Below are positions 1 to 8,366 of a DNA stretch of 32,143 nt, piece by piece. The notes under the pieces are model-generated. The model saw only the letters and a program-made list of their open reading frames with translations, was not told where the DNA came from and searched no databases. The stretch is from JBDIVL01 sp039794405 (GTDB taxonomy: Bacteria > Planctomycetota > Brocadiia > Brocadiales > Brocadiaceae). A program made the translations under genes and the position numbers. Where the stretch lies: positions 1 to 32,143 of the forward strand of contig JBDIVL010000049.1 in NCBI GenBank assembly GCA_039794405.1. The letters run 5' to 3'. The first letter of the stretch is position 1. Every line of letters starts with the position of its first letter.

Positions 1-56
1 CCAAGAAATATTCAACCACGCAAAAAAATATTTGCTTTCCCTTATAAACCAATTTC

Positions 57-261
57 TTAACTTAATGACATTGGGTTGCAACCTGAACCAAACGTTTTAT
101 ACTTTCAATCCAGCCTTCTATTAACAGGACAAATGACAAATAAATTCCAGATTCCAAACAGGGATTTTGGGATTTGGGCATTGGAATTTTAGCGCAGTAC
201 ATGGCCCCATTATACGCATAAACTTATAGGTTCAGGTTGCAAACCAATGTCATTAAGTTAA
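57..261. repeat. Inverted-repeat-bounded dispersed element, copy 1
   Basis: Two 33-base arms (57-89 and 229-261) are inverted copies of each other with one mismatch. They enclose about 140 bases whose reverse complement recurs at 14525-14692. A third arm-like copy with one extra base lies at 329-362, in the same orientation as the left arm. No ORF or transposase is inside, so this looks like a non-autonomous MITE-like element or a structured intergenic repeat. The rest of 1-440 shows no gene. Confidence 0.75.
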
Positions 262-452
262 GGATATTTGATCAAAAAACAACCCCCTTTATCCCCCTTT
301 TTTAAGGGGAACTTTTATGGCAGGCTGCTTAACTTAATGACATTGGGTTGCAAACCTGAACCCGCCGGGAATTCAATTAATTCTTCGGAAGCGAAGTTTC
401 AAGGCTGAAACCTTGAATCATTGTAATAATTTTTAACAGAATGGAGAGAAGC

Positions 453-941
453 GTGAATAAAAAAATGTTTAAATATAGATGTTTTGCTTTTTTGTTTGCA
501 GTGAGCCTGACTATAGCCCCGGCAATTTCTTATGCAGAAGATGCAGTCAAGACGATAAAACTTACTGAATTAAACACCTTGCTTGAGAGCAACAAAGGCA
601 AGGTGGTGATTCTTGACCTGTGGGCGACATGGTGTCCGCCATGCAGGAAAGAGATACCCGGTTTTATCAGTCTTTACAAGAAATATAAGGATAAGGGGTT
701 AGAGATAATTGGTGTTGCATTTGATGAAAATGGGCCGGAAGTTGTTCCCCCATTTATGAAAGCGATGGGCATCAATTATCCCATTTATCTTGGTGAGGGC
801 GATATTGCCCGGAAGTATGATCTACATGCCTACCCAACAACTATTGTTTACGGAAAAGACGGCAAAGCAGCCAGCAAACATGTTGGTTACGTATCAGAAG
901 AAGAATTCGAAGACGAACTGGGGGAACTGTTGAAAAATTAA
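453..941 (+). CDS. TlpA/ResA-like periplasmic thiol-disulfide oxidoreductase
   Basis: This is a thioredoxin-fold protein with an N-terminal signal peptide (basic start, hydrophobic core, cleavage probably after the Ala-rich SYAE region). The active site is WATWCPPCRK with Cys61 and Cys64 (numbering from 453). Proteins of the TlpA/ResA family reduce disulfides outside the cytoplasm, for example during cytochrome c maturation. A cis-Pro region (HAYPTT) is visible near the C-terminus. An ATG lies at 441, but GGAGAG at 443-448 fits as ribosome-binding site for the in-frame GTG at 453, so 453 is preferred. The next gene begins 36 bases downstream. Specific partners cannot be told from the sequence. 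The family call is firm; the exact role is open. Confidence 0.88.
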   Translation: MNKKMFKYRCFAFLFAVSLTIAPAISYAEDAVKTIKLTELNTLLESNKGKVVILDLWATWCPPCRKEIPGFISLYKKYKDKGLEIIGVAFDENGPEVVPPFMKAMGINYPIYLGEGDIARKYDLHAYPTTIVYGKDGKAASKHVGYVSEEEFEDELGELLKN

Positions 942-977
942 AAGAAGGTTCTTTTTATCATTTTCAGCGACTACTCT

Positions 978-2489
978 ATGGGCAAAATATTTACTATATT
1001 CATTCTCATTTTCTATTGTCCGGCTGCTTTATGGCTGTTTTTCTATGGTATTAACAATTATTACATGGTGTATCTTTTTCTTAGAAAAGGCAAGAAAGAA
1101 TTATTCCAAAATGTGGAATTTCTTAAGCTGTTCTGGTTAACGCATACTAAAGACGATTTACCAAAGGTTACGACACAATTACCTGTCTATAATGAAAGAT
1201 ACGTGATCAAACGTTTAATCGATGCAGTCGCAAGCATTGATTACCCGAAAGAACTTCATGAAATACAGGTACTTGATGATTCTGGTGACGAAACGAGGGG
1301 AATAGTGTCTGAGTTGGTTGATGGGTATCGTGCCATGGGATTCAACATAAAACATATTACGAGAGAAAATAGGGACGGGTTTAAGGCGGGGGCTTTAAAG
1401 GAAGGTCTCCAAAAAGCTGAAGGTGAATTTATAGCAATCTTTGATGCTGACTTTGTGCCAGATAAAGATTTTCTTTACAAAACCATCCCATTCTTTTATG
1501 AAAAAGAAAAGGTTGCATTTGTCCAGACACGGTGGGGGTATATAAATAGAAATTACTCCCTCCTGACAATAGCTCAGAGTATAGGTACGGACGGCCATTT
1601 TATAATTGAACAGGGCGCCAGGGCATGGAACGGACTTTATATGAATTTTAATGGAACCGCCGGGATTTGGCGAAAAGAGGCCATTGTTGACGCAGGGAAC
1701 TGGCAATCAGATACTCTTACGGAGGACTTGGACCTGTCGTATCGGGCACAATTAAAGGGATGGAATACAAAATATCTTTCTCATGTGGTAACCCCCTCGG
1801 AGTTGCCAATGGACGCAAATGCTTATAAATCACAACAACATAGATGGGCGAAAGGATCAATATAAACCGCGAAAAAAATCTTACCTCGTTTAATCAGGAC
1901 ACATGATGGCTGGATAAAAAAAATTCAGGCTATCATACACCTGACACAATACATGGTACATCCGATGATAAGTATCCTTGCGATCTTTTCCTTGCCACTG
2001 GCATACGTATTAAAACCTGAAAAGATTATTTATTCTCCCGTTGTGTTGCTTTTGCTCTTTTTTTTATTTCTGGGTGTATGCGCACCAACATTTCTTTATA
2101 TCGTTTCAATAAAATCCGGATATCAGAGATGGTGGAAAAAGTCGTTGTTTATTCCTGCACTCATGTGTGTAGGAACAGGTGTTGCCGTGAATAATACCAA
2201 AGCAGTAATCGAGGCATTACTGAATCTGAAAAGCGATTTTATCAGGACTCCAAAGTATGGTATTACAAAACGTGGCGGTAAGTATATGAAAAAGCAGTAT
2301 ACCCTTGAGCGGAAGTACCTTTTTATTTTTGAATTCCTTCTCGGTTTTTATTGTATTATTGGATTCATATACTATACGAGTAATAACAATTTCATCTTTG
2401 GGCCTTTCCTGCTGCTCTATGCTATGGGATTCCTCTATATCGGAATGCTATCACTTTTACAGGGTTTAAAGGAGAAAATGTGGTGTTGA
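978..2489 (+). pseudogene. Cellulose-synthase-like GT2 glycosyltransferase interrupted by one in-frame TAA
   Basis: The first part (978-1865) has an N-terminal membrane segment and a GT2 catalytic domain: DDSGD near residue 98, the metal-binding D156-A-D158, TED at 248-250 and QQHRW (the QxxRW motif) at 286-290. It stops at TAA 1863-1865, within the sequence KGSI-stop-TAKKILP. The same reading frame then stays open from 1866 to 2489 and encodes the expected C-terminal part, with several membrane helices. The family usually has Gln at this place (KGSIQTA), so a single CAA to TAA change would explain the break. Joined, the product is about 500 residues, the normal size for processive, membrane-bound glycan synthases. 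It could be a recent pseudogene, an assembly error, or a gene read through the stop. The second half has an ATG at 1953 but no convincing ribosome-binding site was noted. Confidence 0.85.
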
Positions 2490-2741
2490 TTACAAACAGG
2501 CAGGAAAAAAGATATTCTCAATGTTTATGGTCCATTTAGTTTTTTGAAAAATTCCAATAATAGCGATGTTTTCTGCACAGTGTCCATGCATTAACCCCAT
2601 GCAATTCGACGCATGGGGAAAGAGGTTCTTCGCTCTATGCTGAAAGGTCGCCGGGTTCGCTCTCGTTCCCAAGCTCTGGCTTAGAATGAAAAAAAGCCGG
2701 AACCTGGGAACTGGTAGTATAACAGAGATATTTTATCCACG
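2490..2741. other. Intergenic stretch with hairpins and a lone MITE arm
   Basis: No gene is seen. Bases 2535-2563 closely match the left end of the palindromic element at 14846-14984, so this is a solo, degraded arm. An 8-bp perfect stem (2595-2602 with 2611-2618) follows. Further on, 2665-2671 (gttccca) can pair with 2705-2711 (tgggaac) around a smaller ggctt/aagcc stem. None is followed by a T-run, so termination is not claimed. Confidence 0.5.
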
Positions 2742-4121
2742 ATGAAAAAACTTGTTTTTACCGTAATTGCCGGTTGCATTATTGAAATGTTGTGCTGTGC
2801 AATCACCTTACTTGGCGATATAGAGGAAGATATACCCACTTTTGCTGCTTTGTATATAGTATCTTTTATTGCATATCTCTTTGTTATTTTTTTTATTTTA
2901 AATAATGGTGAAATACTCAGGAATAATCATCTTTACAGAAAGAAGGATACTTCCGGCAATCTCATACAAAGCACTACAGATTCACGAAATATTCTCTGGT
3001 GTATCGTAATCTTTTCCCTGTTATTTCGTCTGACCTTATTGCCGGTTACCCCGTCGGATGACATGTATCGCTACTTATGGGAGGGGAAAATTCAATTACA
3101 TGGTGTGAATCCTTACTCAGTGCCTCCAAATTCACCGGACCTGATCCATCTCAGGGATACGATGTATACCGGAATTAATCATAAACATCTTACGACTATT
3201 TACCCGCCGTTTACGCTCATGATGTTTGCAATTGCCAGTTTTATTTCCCATACATTCTTATCTATGAAATTAACGTTTCTTTTCTTTGATCTGCTTACCT
3301 TGTTCTTGCTCATACGTTTGCTGCAAGTTAAGGGATATGATCCGGTTCATGTGGTAATCTATGCGTGGAACCCACTGGTTCTGTTGAGTTTTGCGGGGCA
3401 CGGGCATTGTGATTCACTGCAAATATTCTTTATGGTACTAGCCTTCTATCTTTATACCGTCAGGAAGGATGTAACTTTTACTTTTGCGCTGGGATTGGCA
3501 ATACTTCCGAAGTTTGTCTCACTTGTCTTTGCACCATTCTTTCTTTTGAAAAATAAACCGAAATATATTTTCATATTGTTATTGGTACTCTGTTTCTTCT
3601 ATCTGCCCTATGCAAATACTGGAACAGGGCTTTGGTCTACCCTTTTTCATTTCGGCGCTCAGTATCATTATAATGACTCCTTACACTTTCTTATTTTCTG
3701 CTTATCCTTAGGTTCCCCTGTTATATCAAAGATAGTAATCATGGGGCTATTCTGTAGTATAGTTATGTATGTCTACACAAAATATTATCGGGAGCAAACG
3801 AAAGGCATTGACGTTATGCGATATGCGTTTTGGGTAATTGGTGTCTTTCTGGTAATGGCGCCCACCGTGCATCCGTGGTATCTCACATGGATTGTGCCGT
3901 TCTTATGTTTTTATCAAAGCAAGGCATGGCTCATCTTAACGGGCACCGTGGTCTGTTATTATTTTATGAATCACCACCTCTTTTCAACACTCATTGAATG
4001 GCAAAACGAATGGGTCTGGAAGGAGGTGCACTGGCTTAAACTCCCTGAATATATCCCTTTTTACGGACTATTGCTGTATGAATTTATAAACAAGAACCTT
4101 AAAAAATATTCATCCGTATGA
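2742..4121 (+). CDS. GT-C type membrane glycosyltransferase (DUF2029/GT87-like)
   Basis: The protein has 459 residues, is very hydrophobic and has about ten or more membrane segments. It carries the acidic first-loop motif of GT-C enzymes (SDDMYRYLWEG, Asp106-Asp107), followed by a GVNPY stretch typical of polyprenol-phosphate-sugar-dependent mannosyltransferase-like proteins. Family members transfer a sugar from a lipid-phosphate donor on the outer face of the membrane. Its stop codon overlaps the start of the next gene by four bases (ATGA), which implies translational coupling with the DPM1-like GT2. That enzyme could make the lipid-phosphate sugar donor. No clear ribosome-binding site precedes the ATG. 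The class is well supported; the sugar and acceptor are unknown. Confidence 0.8.
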   Translation: MKKLVFTVIAGCIIEMLCCAITLLGDIEEDIPTFAALYIVSFIAYLFVIFFILNNGEILRNNHLYRKKDTSGNLIQSTTDSRNILWCIVIFSLLFRLTLLPVTPSDDMYRYLWEGKIQLHGVNPYSVPPNSPDLIHLRDTMYTGINHKHLTTIYPPFTLMMFAIASFISHTFLSMKLTFLFFDLLTLFLLIRLLQVKGYDPVHVVIYAWNPLVLLSFAGHGHCDSLQIFFMVLAFYLYTVRKDVTFTFALGLAILPKFVSLVFAPFFLLKNKPKYIFILLLVLCFFYLPYANTGTGLWSTLFHFGAQYHYNDSLHFLIFCLSLGSPVISKIVIMGLFCSIVMYVYTKYYREQTKGIDVMRYAFWVIGVFLVMAPTVHPWYLTWIVPFLCFYQSKAWLILTGTVVCYYFMNHHLFSTLIEWQNEWVWKEVHWLKLPEYIPFYGLLLYEFINKNLKKYSSV

Positions 4122-4840
4122 AACAAGCAGTTATTTCTGTTATTATACCGGCCTACAATGAGGAGAAGGCGATTTCTTATGTTGTCCGCGACATCCCAAA
4201 GGATTTAGTAGACTATATTATTGTCGTTGACAACGGAAGCAAGGACGATACGGTTACAAAGGCAAAAGAAGCCGGGGCCATAACAGTGCAAGAGCCAAAG
4301 AGAGGGTATGGAAACGCATGCCTTAAAGGTATTTCAACCTTGCCCGCAGATACCGATATTGTAGTTTTTCTTGACGGTGATTACAGCGATTATCCTGAAG
4401 ATATGGCGAATATAGTCTCTCCCATAGTTGAAGGAAAAGCAGATCTCGCCATAGGTTCAAGACTCCTCGGGGCTAGAGAAAGTGGGGCTTTATTATTTCA
4501 GGCATACGTAGGTAATAAATTGGCGACATTCCTTATTCACCTTTTCTGGGGATTTCGTTTTACTGATTTAGGCCCCTTCCGTGCCATCAGGTATAAATCT
4601 CTGATGCAAATGGACATGAAAGACAAAGATTTTGGATGGACTGTCGAAATGCAAATAAAAGCCATAATGAATAATTTTCGTATTGTCGAAGTGCCTGTCC
4701 GTTATAGAAAACGTATCGGGCAGTCAAAAATCACAGGGACGATAAAAGGTTCGGTTAAGGCTGGGATTAAAATAATTTACACAATATTAAAATATCGATT
4801 TATGTTTCTTTCACTAATTTTAGGAGGTAAAAACCATTAA
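4118..4840 (+). CDS. DPM1-like family 2 glycosyltransferase (polyprenyl-phosphate glycosyltransferase)
   Basis: This is a compact 240-residue GT2 catalytic domain. It shows the N-terminal nucleotide-binding segment VIIPAYNEE, VDNGSKDDT, and the metal-binding D86-G-D88 in a DGDYSD motif, then an IGSR segment. Such enzymes move a sugar from a nucleotide donor to polyprenyl phosphate on the cytoplasmic side. There is no large C-terminal membrane domain, only a hydrophobic tail. It overlaps the preceding GT-C gene by four bases, so the pair probably acts as donor maker and user. The Shine-Dalgarno GGAGG for the next gene lies just inside its 3' end (4823-4827). Substrate specificity cannot be read from the sequence. 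Confidence 0.85.
   Translation: MKQAVISVIIPAYNEEKAISYVVRDIPKDLVDYIIVVDNGSKDDTVTKAKEAGAITVQEPKRGYGNACLKGISTLPADTDIVVFLDGDYSDYPEDMANIVSPIVEGKADLAIGSRLLGARESGALLFQAYVGNKLATFLIHLFWGFRFTDLGPFRAIRYKSLMQMDMKDKDFGWTVEMQIKAIMNNFRIVEVPVRYRKRIGQSKITGTIKGSVKAGIKIIYTILKYRFMFLSLILGGKNH
4821..4838 (+). promoter_or_regulatory. GGAGG ribosome-binding site followed by an AUU initiation codon
   Basis: An in-frame TAG at 4821-4823 closes the radical SAM reading frame upstream. GGAGG sits at 4823-4827, and ATT at 4836-4838 follows after 8 bases, which is ideal spacing. Between the TAG and the first cluster cysteine (codon at 4902) there is no ATG, GTG, TTG or CTG in frame. ATT is therefore the best start. It overlaps the TAA of the preceding gene by one base. 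Confidence 0.7.
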
Positions 4841-6653
4841 TACACCAAAAGTTTATTTAAAACAGCTCGAAACATTATGGTTTCAGGTAGCGGGAACTCG
4901 TTGTAATTTACTATGCACCCATTGCTTTATCTCTTGCGGACCGAAAAGTAATGACCTTGACATCCTCGACCTGGATGTGGTCCGGAGATATCTGGACGAG
5001 GCGTTGACGCTGGGCGTAAAAGAATTTTATTTTACCGGAGGCGAACCGTTTTTACACCCGGATATCGCCAGCATCGTAAAAGAAACCTTAAAATTCGGCC
5101 CGGTTACCATCCTTTCTAACGCTACCCTGATAACACAAGAGGTTGCGCAGACACTTTCAGGCATATCGCATGCTTCAGAAAACAAATTAGAACTAAGAGT
5201 GAGTTTGGAAAGTGATAAAGAGGAAGAGAATGACCAAATCCGGGGGAATGGTTCATTTAAGAAGGCGATAAGAGGCATTCAGTCTCTGGTAAACGCCGGG
5301 TTCAATCCCATTCTTACCATTGCCGGCTGGCCGCAATACGGAAAGTTTACGCAGGAAACAGCAGAAGGATTTGCGTCATTGGGAAATTCCCTGAACATCC
5401 CTGAATTAAGGATAAAGAAACTCCCTTTGGTCCTACTGGGAAGGTGCGCGGAATTAATCCGGCCTTACTACGAAAGTGAGCGGGTCACAGAGGCGTGCCT
5501 TGATAATTATTCGACGGACAATCTGCAATGTACCACCAGCCGTATCGTGACCAGTAAAGGGGTCTTTGTCTGTCCAATACTTATTGACGATCCCAAAGCA
5601 TGGTTGGGACTGACTTTGCAGGAATCCCTCAATCCATATACGATGGAATCGCCCGCTTGCTATACCTGCAGAACAACGGGATTGTCCTGTAAAAATGAGG
5701 TGCATGATGCCAAGGACGCGGTCAGGAAATCGGTTAATGAATTTTATGCGGCTGCCGCCATTCAGCCCCAAAAGGAACTATGTTGCCCCACCAGTTATAA
5801 TGCTGCGGATATATCACACATTCCCCGGGAGGCGCTGAATATCTCATATGGATGTGGTAGTCCAGTGACACAAGCCAACATCAAACCGGGGGAGAGCGTG
5901 TTGGATTTGGGGTCTGGCGGCGGAATAGACTGTTTTATTGCGGCAAAAATGGCCGGTGAACAGGGACAAATTATCGGGGTAGACATGACAGACGAAATGC
6001 TGAGAAACGCCAATGCCACAAGAGAGATTGTGGCGCGGAACCTTGGTTATAATAACGTCCGTTTTATGAAAGGGTTTCTGGAAGAAATACCGGTTACGGA
6101 TGAATGTGTCGATTTGGTAACATCCAATTGTGTTATTAATTTGTCAGCACAAAAGGAGAAGGTCTTTCAGGAGATATTAAGGGTACTAAAGACGGGCGGC
6201 AGATTTATGATATCTGATATAGTTTCCGACAGGGAAGTCCCTGTGTCTATGAAACAGGATAAAAAATTGTGGGGCGAGTGCATTTCCGGGGCAATTACAG
6301 AAGCAGAGTTTTTTAATATAACAAGGAAGATAGGTTTCTACGGACTGGAAATAGTAAATCGTTATCTCTATAAAGAAGTGGACGGCTTTACGTTTTATTC
6401 TATAACTGCGCGGGGACACAAATTTAAGAAATCAAAGGAGTGCGTGTACACCGGCCAATATGCAATCTATAAAGGGCCATGCAGTAATGTCTCAGATGAT
6501 GACGGCCATACATATCCGGTAGGAACGCCCATAGAAATTTGCACTGATACGGCATGGAAACTCTCAAACCCTCCGTATGAAGGGATGTTTATACTGTCCG
6601 GTGGTATGCAAAGCAAAGATGTAAAGACAGCATGCGGGCCAAAATGCTGTTAA
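4836..6653 (+). CDS. Radical SAM protein fused to ArsM-type arsenite methyltransferase
   Basis: Read from the ATT at 4836, the product has 605 residues. The N-terminal half is a radical SAM domain with CxxxCxxC at Cys23, Cys27 and Cys30 and GGEP about 25-30 residues further on. A Cys-rich SPASM/Twitch-like segment follows (CTTSR, CPI, CYTCRTTGLSC). The second half is an ArsM-like methyltransferase: CC at 316-317, SAM motif VLDLGSGGG at 355-363, and the three arsenite-binding cysteines Cys340 (YGCG), Cys432 (SNCVIN) and Cys482 (GECISG). The 50-residue spacing between the last two equals that of characterised algal ArsM. A C-terminal domain ends in CGPKCC. Starting at the first conventional codon (GTG 4977) would remove the cluster motif. 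It probably methylates As(III) and adds a radical-chemistry step as in organoarsenical synthesis; that second step is inference. Confidence 0.85.
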   Translation: MNTPKVYLKQLETLWFQVAGTRCNLLCTHCFISCGPKSNDLDILDLDVVRRYLDEALTLGVKEFYFTGGEPFLHPDIASIVKETLKFGPVTILSNATLITQEVAQTLSGISHASENKLELRVSLESDKEEENDQIRGNGSFKKAIRGIQSLVNAGFNPILTIAGWPQYGKFTQETAEGFASLGNSLNIPELRIKKLPLVLLGRCAELIRPYYESERVTEACLDNYSTDNLQCTTSRIVTSKGVFVCPILIDDPKAWLGLTLQESLNPYTMESPACYTCRTTGLSCKNEVHDAKDAVRKSVNEFYAAAAIQPQKELCCPTSYNAADISHIPREALNISYGCGSPVTQANIKPGESVLDLGSGGGIDCFIAAKMAGEQGQIIGVDMTDEMLRNANATREIVARNLGYNNVRFMKGFLEEIPVTDECVDLVTSNCVINLSAQKEKVFQEILRVLKTGGRFMISDIVSDREVPVSMKQDKKLWGECISGAITEAEFFNITRKIGFYGLEIVNRYLYKEVDGFTFYSITARGHKFKKSKECVYTGQYAIYKGPCSNVSDDDGHTYPVGTPIEICTDTAWKLSNPPYEGMFILSGGMQSKDVKTACGPKCC

Positions 6654-6704
6654 GATAAAATTAAAAAGAATGGTGTAGCATGTAACATATCCTTTATCGT
6701 ATCC

Positions 6705-6757
6705 TGCCGAATCGGCAACTGCCATTCCACCCTAGAAGTTCTTTTTTATTTTTTTGC
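6705..6757 (+). terminator. Possible terminator after the radical SAM-ArsM gene
   Basis: A short perfect stem (tgccg aat cggca, 6705-6717) lies about 50 bases after the stop codon. A T-rich run (about 6741-6757) follows some 25 bases later. The gap between stem and T-run is longer than usual, so this is weak. Confidence 0.25.
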
Positions 6758-6790
6758 AATAAAATCAGGGTTTGGGAAAATATAGCTTTA

Positions 6791-6930
6791 CAATCGGCAA
6801 TCGGCAATCGGCAATCGGCAGTTGACCAATGACCAAATTCAAAAAGAGTAACCACAGATTTCACAGATTGCACAGATTAAAAAATTCCCAATCCCCATTT
6901 CCCACTGACCACTGACCAAGACCAAATGAC
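6791..6930. repeat. Short tandem repeats (STRR-like) running into the sigma factor start
   Basis: The heptamer caatcgg occurs four times in tandem (6791-6818). Next come gaccaat-type units, three cacagatt units (6852-6877) and ccactgac units. The final unit contains the ATG at 6926. The style resembles the short tandemly repeated repetitive sequences of cyanobacteria. Similar blocks lie at 8367-8462 and 29256-29310. Confidence 0.8.
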
Positions 6931-7546
6931 CAATGCAAACAAAACAAAGCAGTGCTTTCTTGAACTGTTAAATCCCCATAAGGATTTACTGTACAAATAC
7001 TGTAAACACATAATATGGAATGTGAATGATACTGAAGACGCATTGCAAACAACGGTTATGAATGCTTATAAGTCGTTTGATATATTTGAGGAAGGGTCTA
7101 ATTTTAAGGCATGGATATTTAAGTTCTTAATAAATACCGTGTGTAATTTTAATAAAAAATATGCACGATTACTCTCCAATGAAACACATCTTGAGGAAAT
7201 ACAGTATGAATCAATCATCCGTTCAAGGCATGAATATCCGGATGTACTGGAAATCCTGGAACAGGAAAACATCTACCATAAAATACTGAGAAACCCGTAT
7301 GAAATCCTTGAGAATCTGGATAAGCCTATAAAGGATTCTTTAAATGCGTTAACACCATCAGAGAAAAATGCCTTTCTCCTCAAGTCTCTCGCAGATTTTT
7401 CCTATAAAGAAATAGCGGTTGTGCTTGAATCGCCAATAGGGACGGTAATGAGTCATCTCTGTCGTGCAAGGGCAAAATTAAGGGTATCGCTGTGTGATTA
7501 CGCCAGAGAAAACGGTTTAATTCGTGATAAGGATATTTACGAATGA
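6926..7546 (+). CDS. ECF-family RNA polymerase sigma factor
   Basis: The 206 residues contain sigma region 2 (DTEDALQTTVMNAYKSF and NFKAWIFKFLINT, about residues 30-75). Region 4 is a helix-turn-helix near residues 140-190 (LTPSEKNAFLLKSL, SYKEIAVVLESPIGTVMSHLCRARAKL). There is no region 1 or 3, so it is an extracytoplasmic-function sigma factor. The stop overlaps the ATG of the anti-sigma gene (ATGA at 7543-7546), the usual arrangement for such pairs. The most likely targets are its own operon and the efflux operon downstream. The start codon lies within tandem-repeat sequence and no Shine-Dalgarno motif precedes it, so initiation may be weak or leaderless. A different start is possible, but region 2 needs most of this N-terminus. 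Confidence 0.9.
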   Translation: MTNANKTKQCFLELLNPHKDLLYKYCKHIIWNVNDTEDALQTTVMNAYKSFDIFEEGSNFKAWIFKFLINTVCNFNKKYARLLSNETHLEEIQYESIIRSRHEYPDVLEILEQENIYHKILRNPYEILENLDKPIKDSLNALTPSEKNAFLLKSLADFSYKEIAVVLESPIGTVMSHLCRARAKLRVSLCDYARENGLIRDKDIYE

Positions 7547-8343
7547 AGTGTGAAGAAACAAGAAAATACATCAATCTGTTTATCGATTCGGAGTTGGATA
7601 CGAAAACCAGCCTTGAAATAACAGAACACCTTTCATCATGCGAAGCCTGTGATAAAAGGTTTAAAGAGGAGGAAAAGATCGAAAAAACCATCGTGTCTGT
7701 TTTGAAGGGGCATAAAGAACCCGAAGCAGATGAGACCTGGGAAAGAGTTATTTACCGGTTTAAAGACCAGCGTAAATTCAAGAGGAAAATACTGCCCGGT
7801 ATCCGTTCGTATAAAAAATATGCTGTTTCTGTTGCTGCGACGATTCTTGTAGTTTCTATTTTGTTCTTTTTTTATAACAGACAGGAAGCAGGCGAACTAA
7901 CGGTAGCGGCGCATAAATGTCACAGTGAGTATATGGCAAAGGAAATATCCCCTTCTATAGAAACCGTATTTCCTGAAGAGATTACCCGATATTTTTCGGG
8001 TAAATTTTCTTTTCCCGCAGTTATCTCTGAAATCCCGGATTTCCAATCACATCACATCAGGCTTTCCGGCGGCAAGGTGTGTTATCTGAATGGGATTTCA
8101 ACGGCGTATACCATGTATCGCTGTTGTAATTCACCCGTTTCCGTATTCATTCTGAACATAAAAGACGCCGGGTCTTTTTCAGATATTAAACAAACACTAA
8201 AAGGGGATGCGATTCATCCCGTAAGAAAAGGCGGGTTGAATTTTGCCATGGCACGCGCCGGCAACGATGCCTTTGTATGTGTGGTCTCAGACCACGATAT
8301 GGAAGTGCTTGAGTGGATTGCACGTAATTTTATAAAAGCATAA
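7543..8343 (+). CDS. Membrane-anchored zinc-finger anti-sigma factor
   Basis: The N-terminal ASD-type zinc finger (zf-HC2) has the HxxxCxxC motif as HLSSCEAC near residues 30-37, plus an early Cys (KCEETRKYINLFIDSELD). A single membrane segment (YAVSVAATILVVSILFFFY, around residues 90-110) separates it from an extracytoplasmic domain of about 150 residues. That domain contains several cysteines and histidines (AHKCHSEY, GGKVCYLNG, MYRCCNS, FVCVVSD), which could sense redox state or metal; this is inference. It overlaps the sigma gene by four bases and presumably holds that sigma factor inactive until a signal arrives. Confidence 0.88.
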   Translation: MKCEETRKYINLFIDSELDTKTSLEITEHLSSCEACDKRFKEEEKIEKTIVSVLKGHKEPEADETWERVIYRFKDQRKFKRKILPGIRSYKKYAVSVAATILVVSILFFFYNRQEAGELTVAAHKCHSEYMAKEISPSIETVFPEEITRYFSGKFSFPAVISEIPDFQSHHIRLSGGKVCYLNGISTAYTMYRCCNSPVSVFILNIKDAGSFSDIKQTLKGDAIHPVRKGGLNFAMARAGNDAFVCVVSDHDMEVLEWIARNFIKA

Positions 8344-8366
8344 GCTGGCATAGGCAGGAAAACAGT

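Noticed and set aside
1863..1865. Selenocysteine or pyrrolysine recoding of the internal stop
   Set aside because: The codon is TAA, not TGA or TAG, and no SECIS-like hairpin was seen directly after it.
6791..6930. Possible CRISPR array
   Set aside because: Repeat units are only 7-8 bases and directly adjacent, with no spacers and no cas genes.
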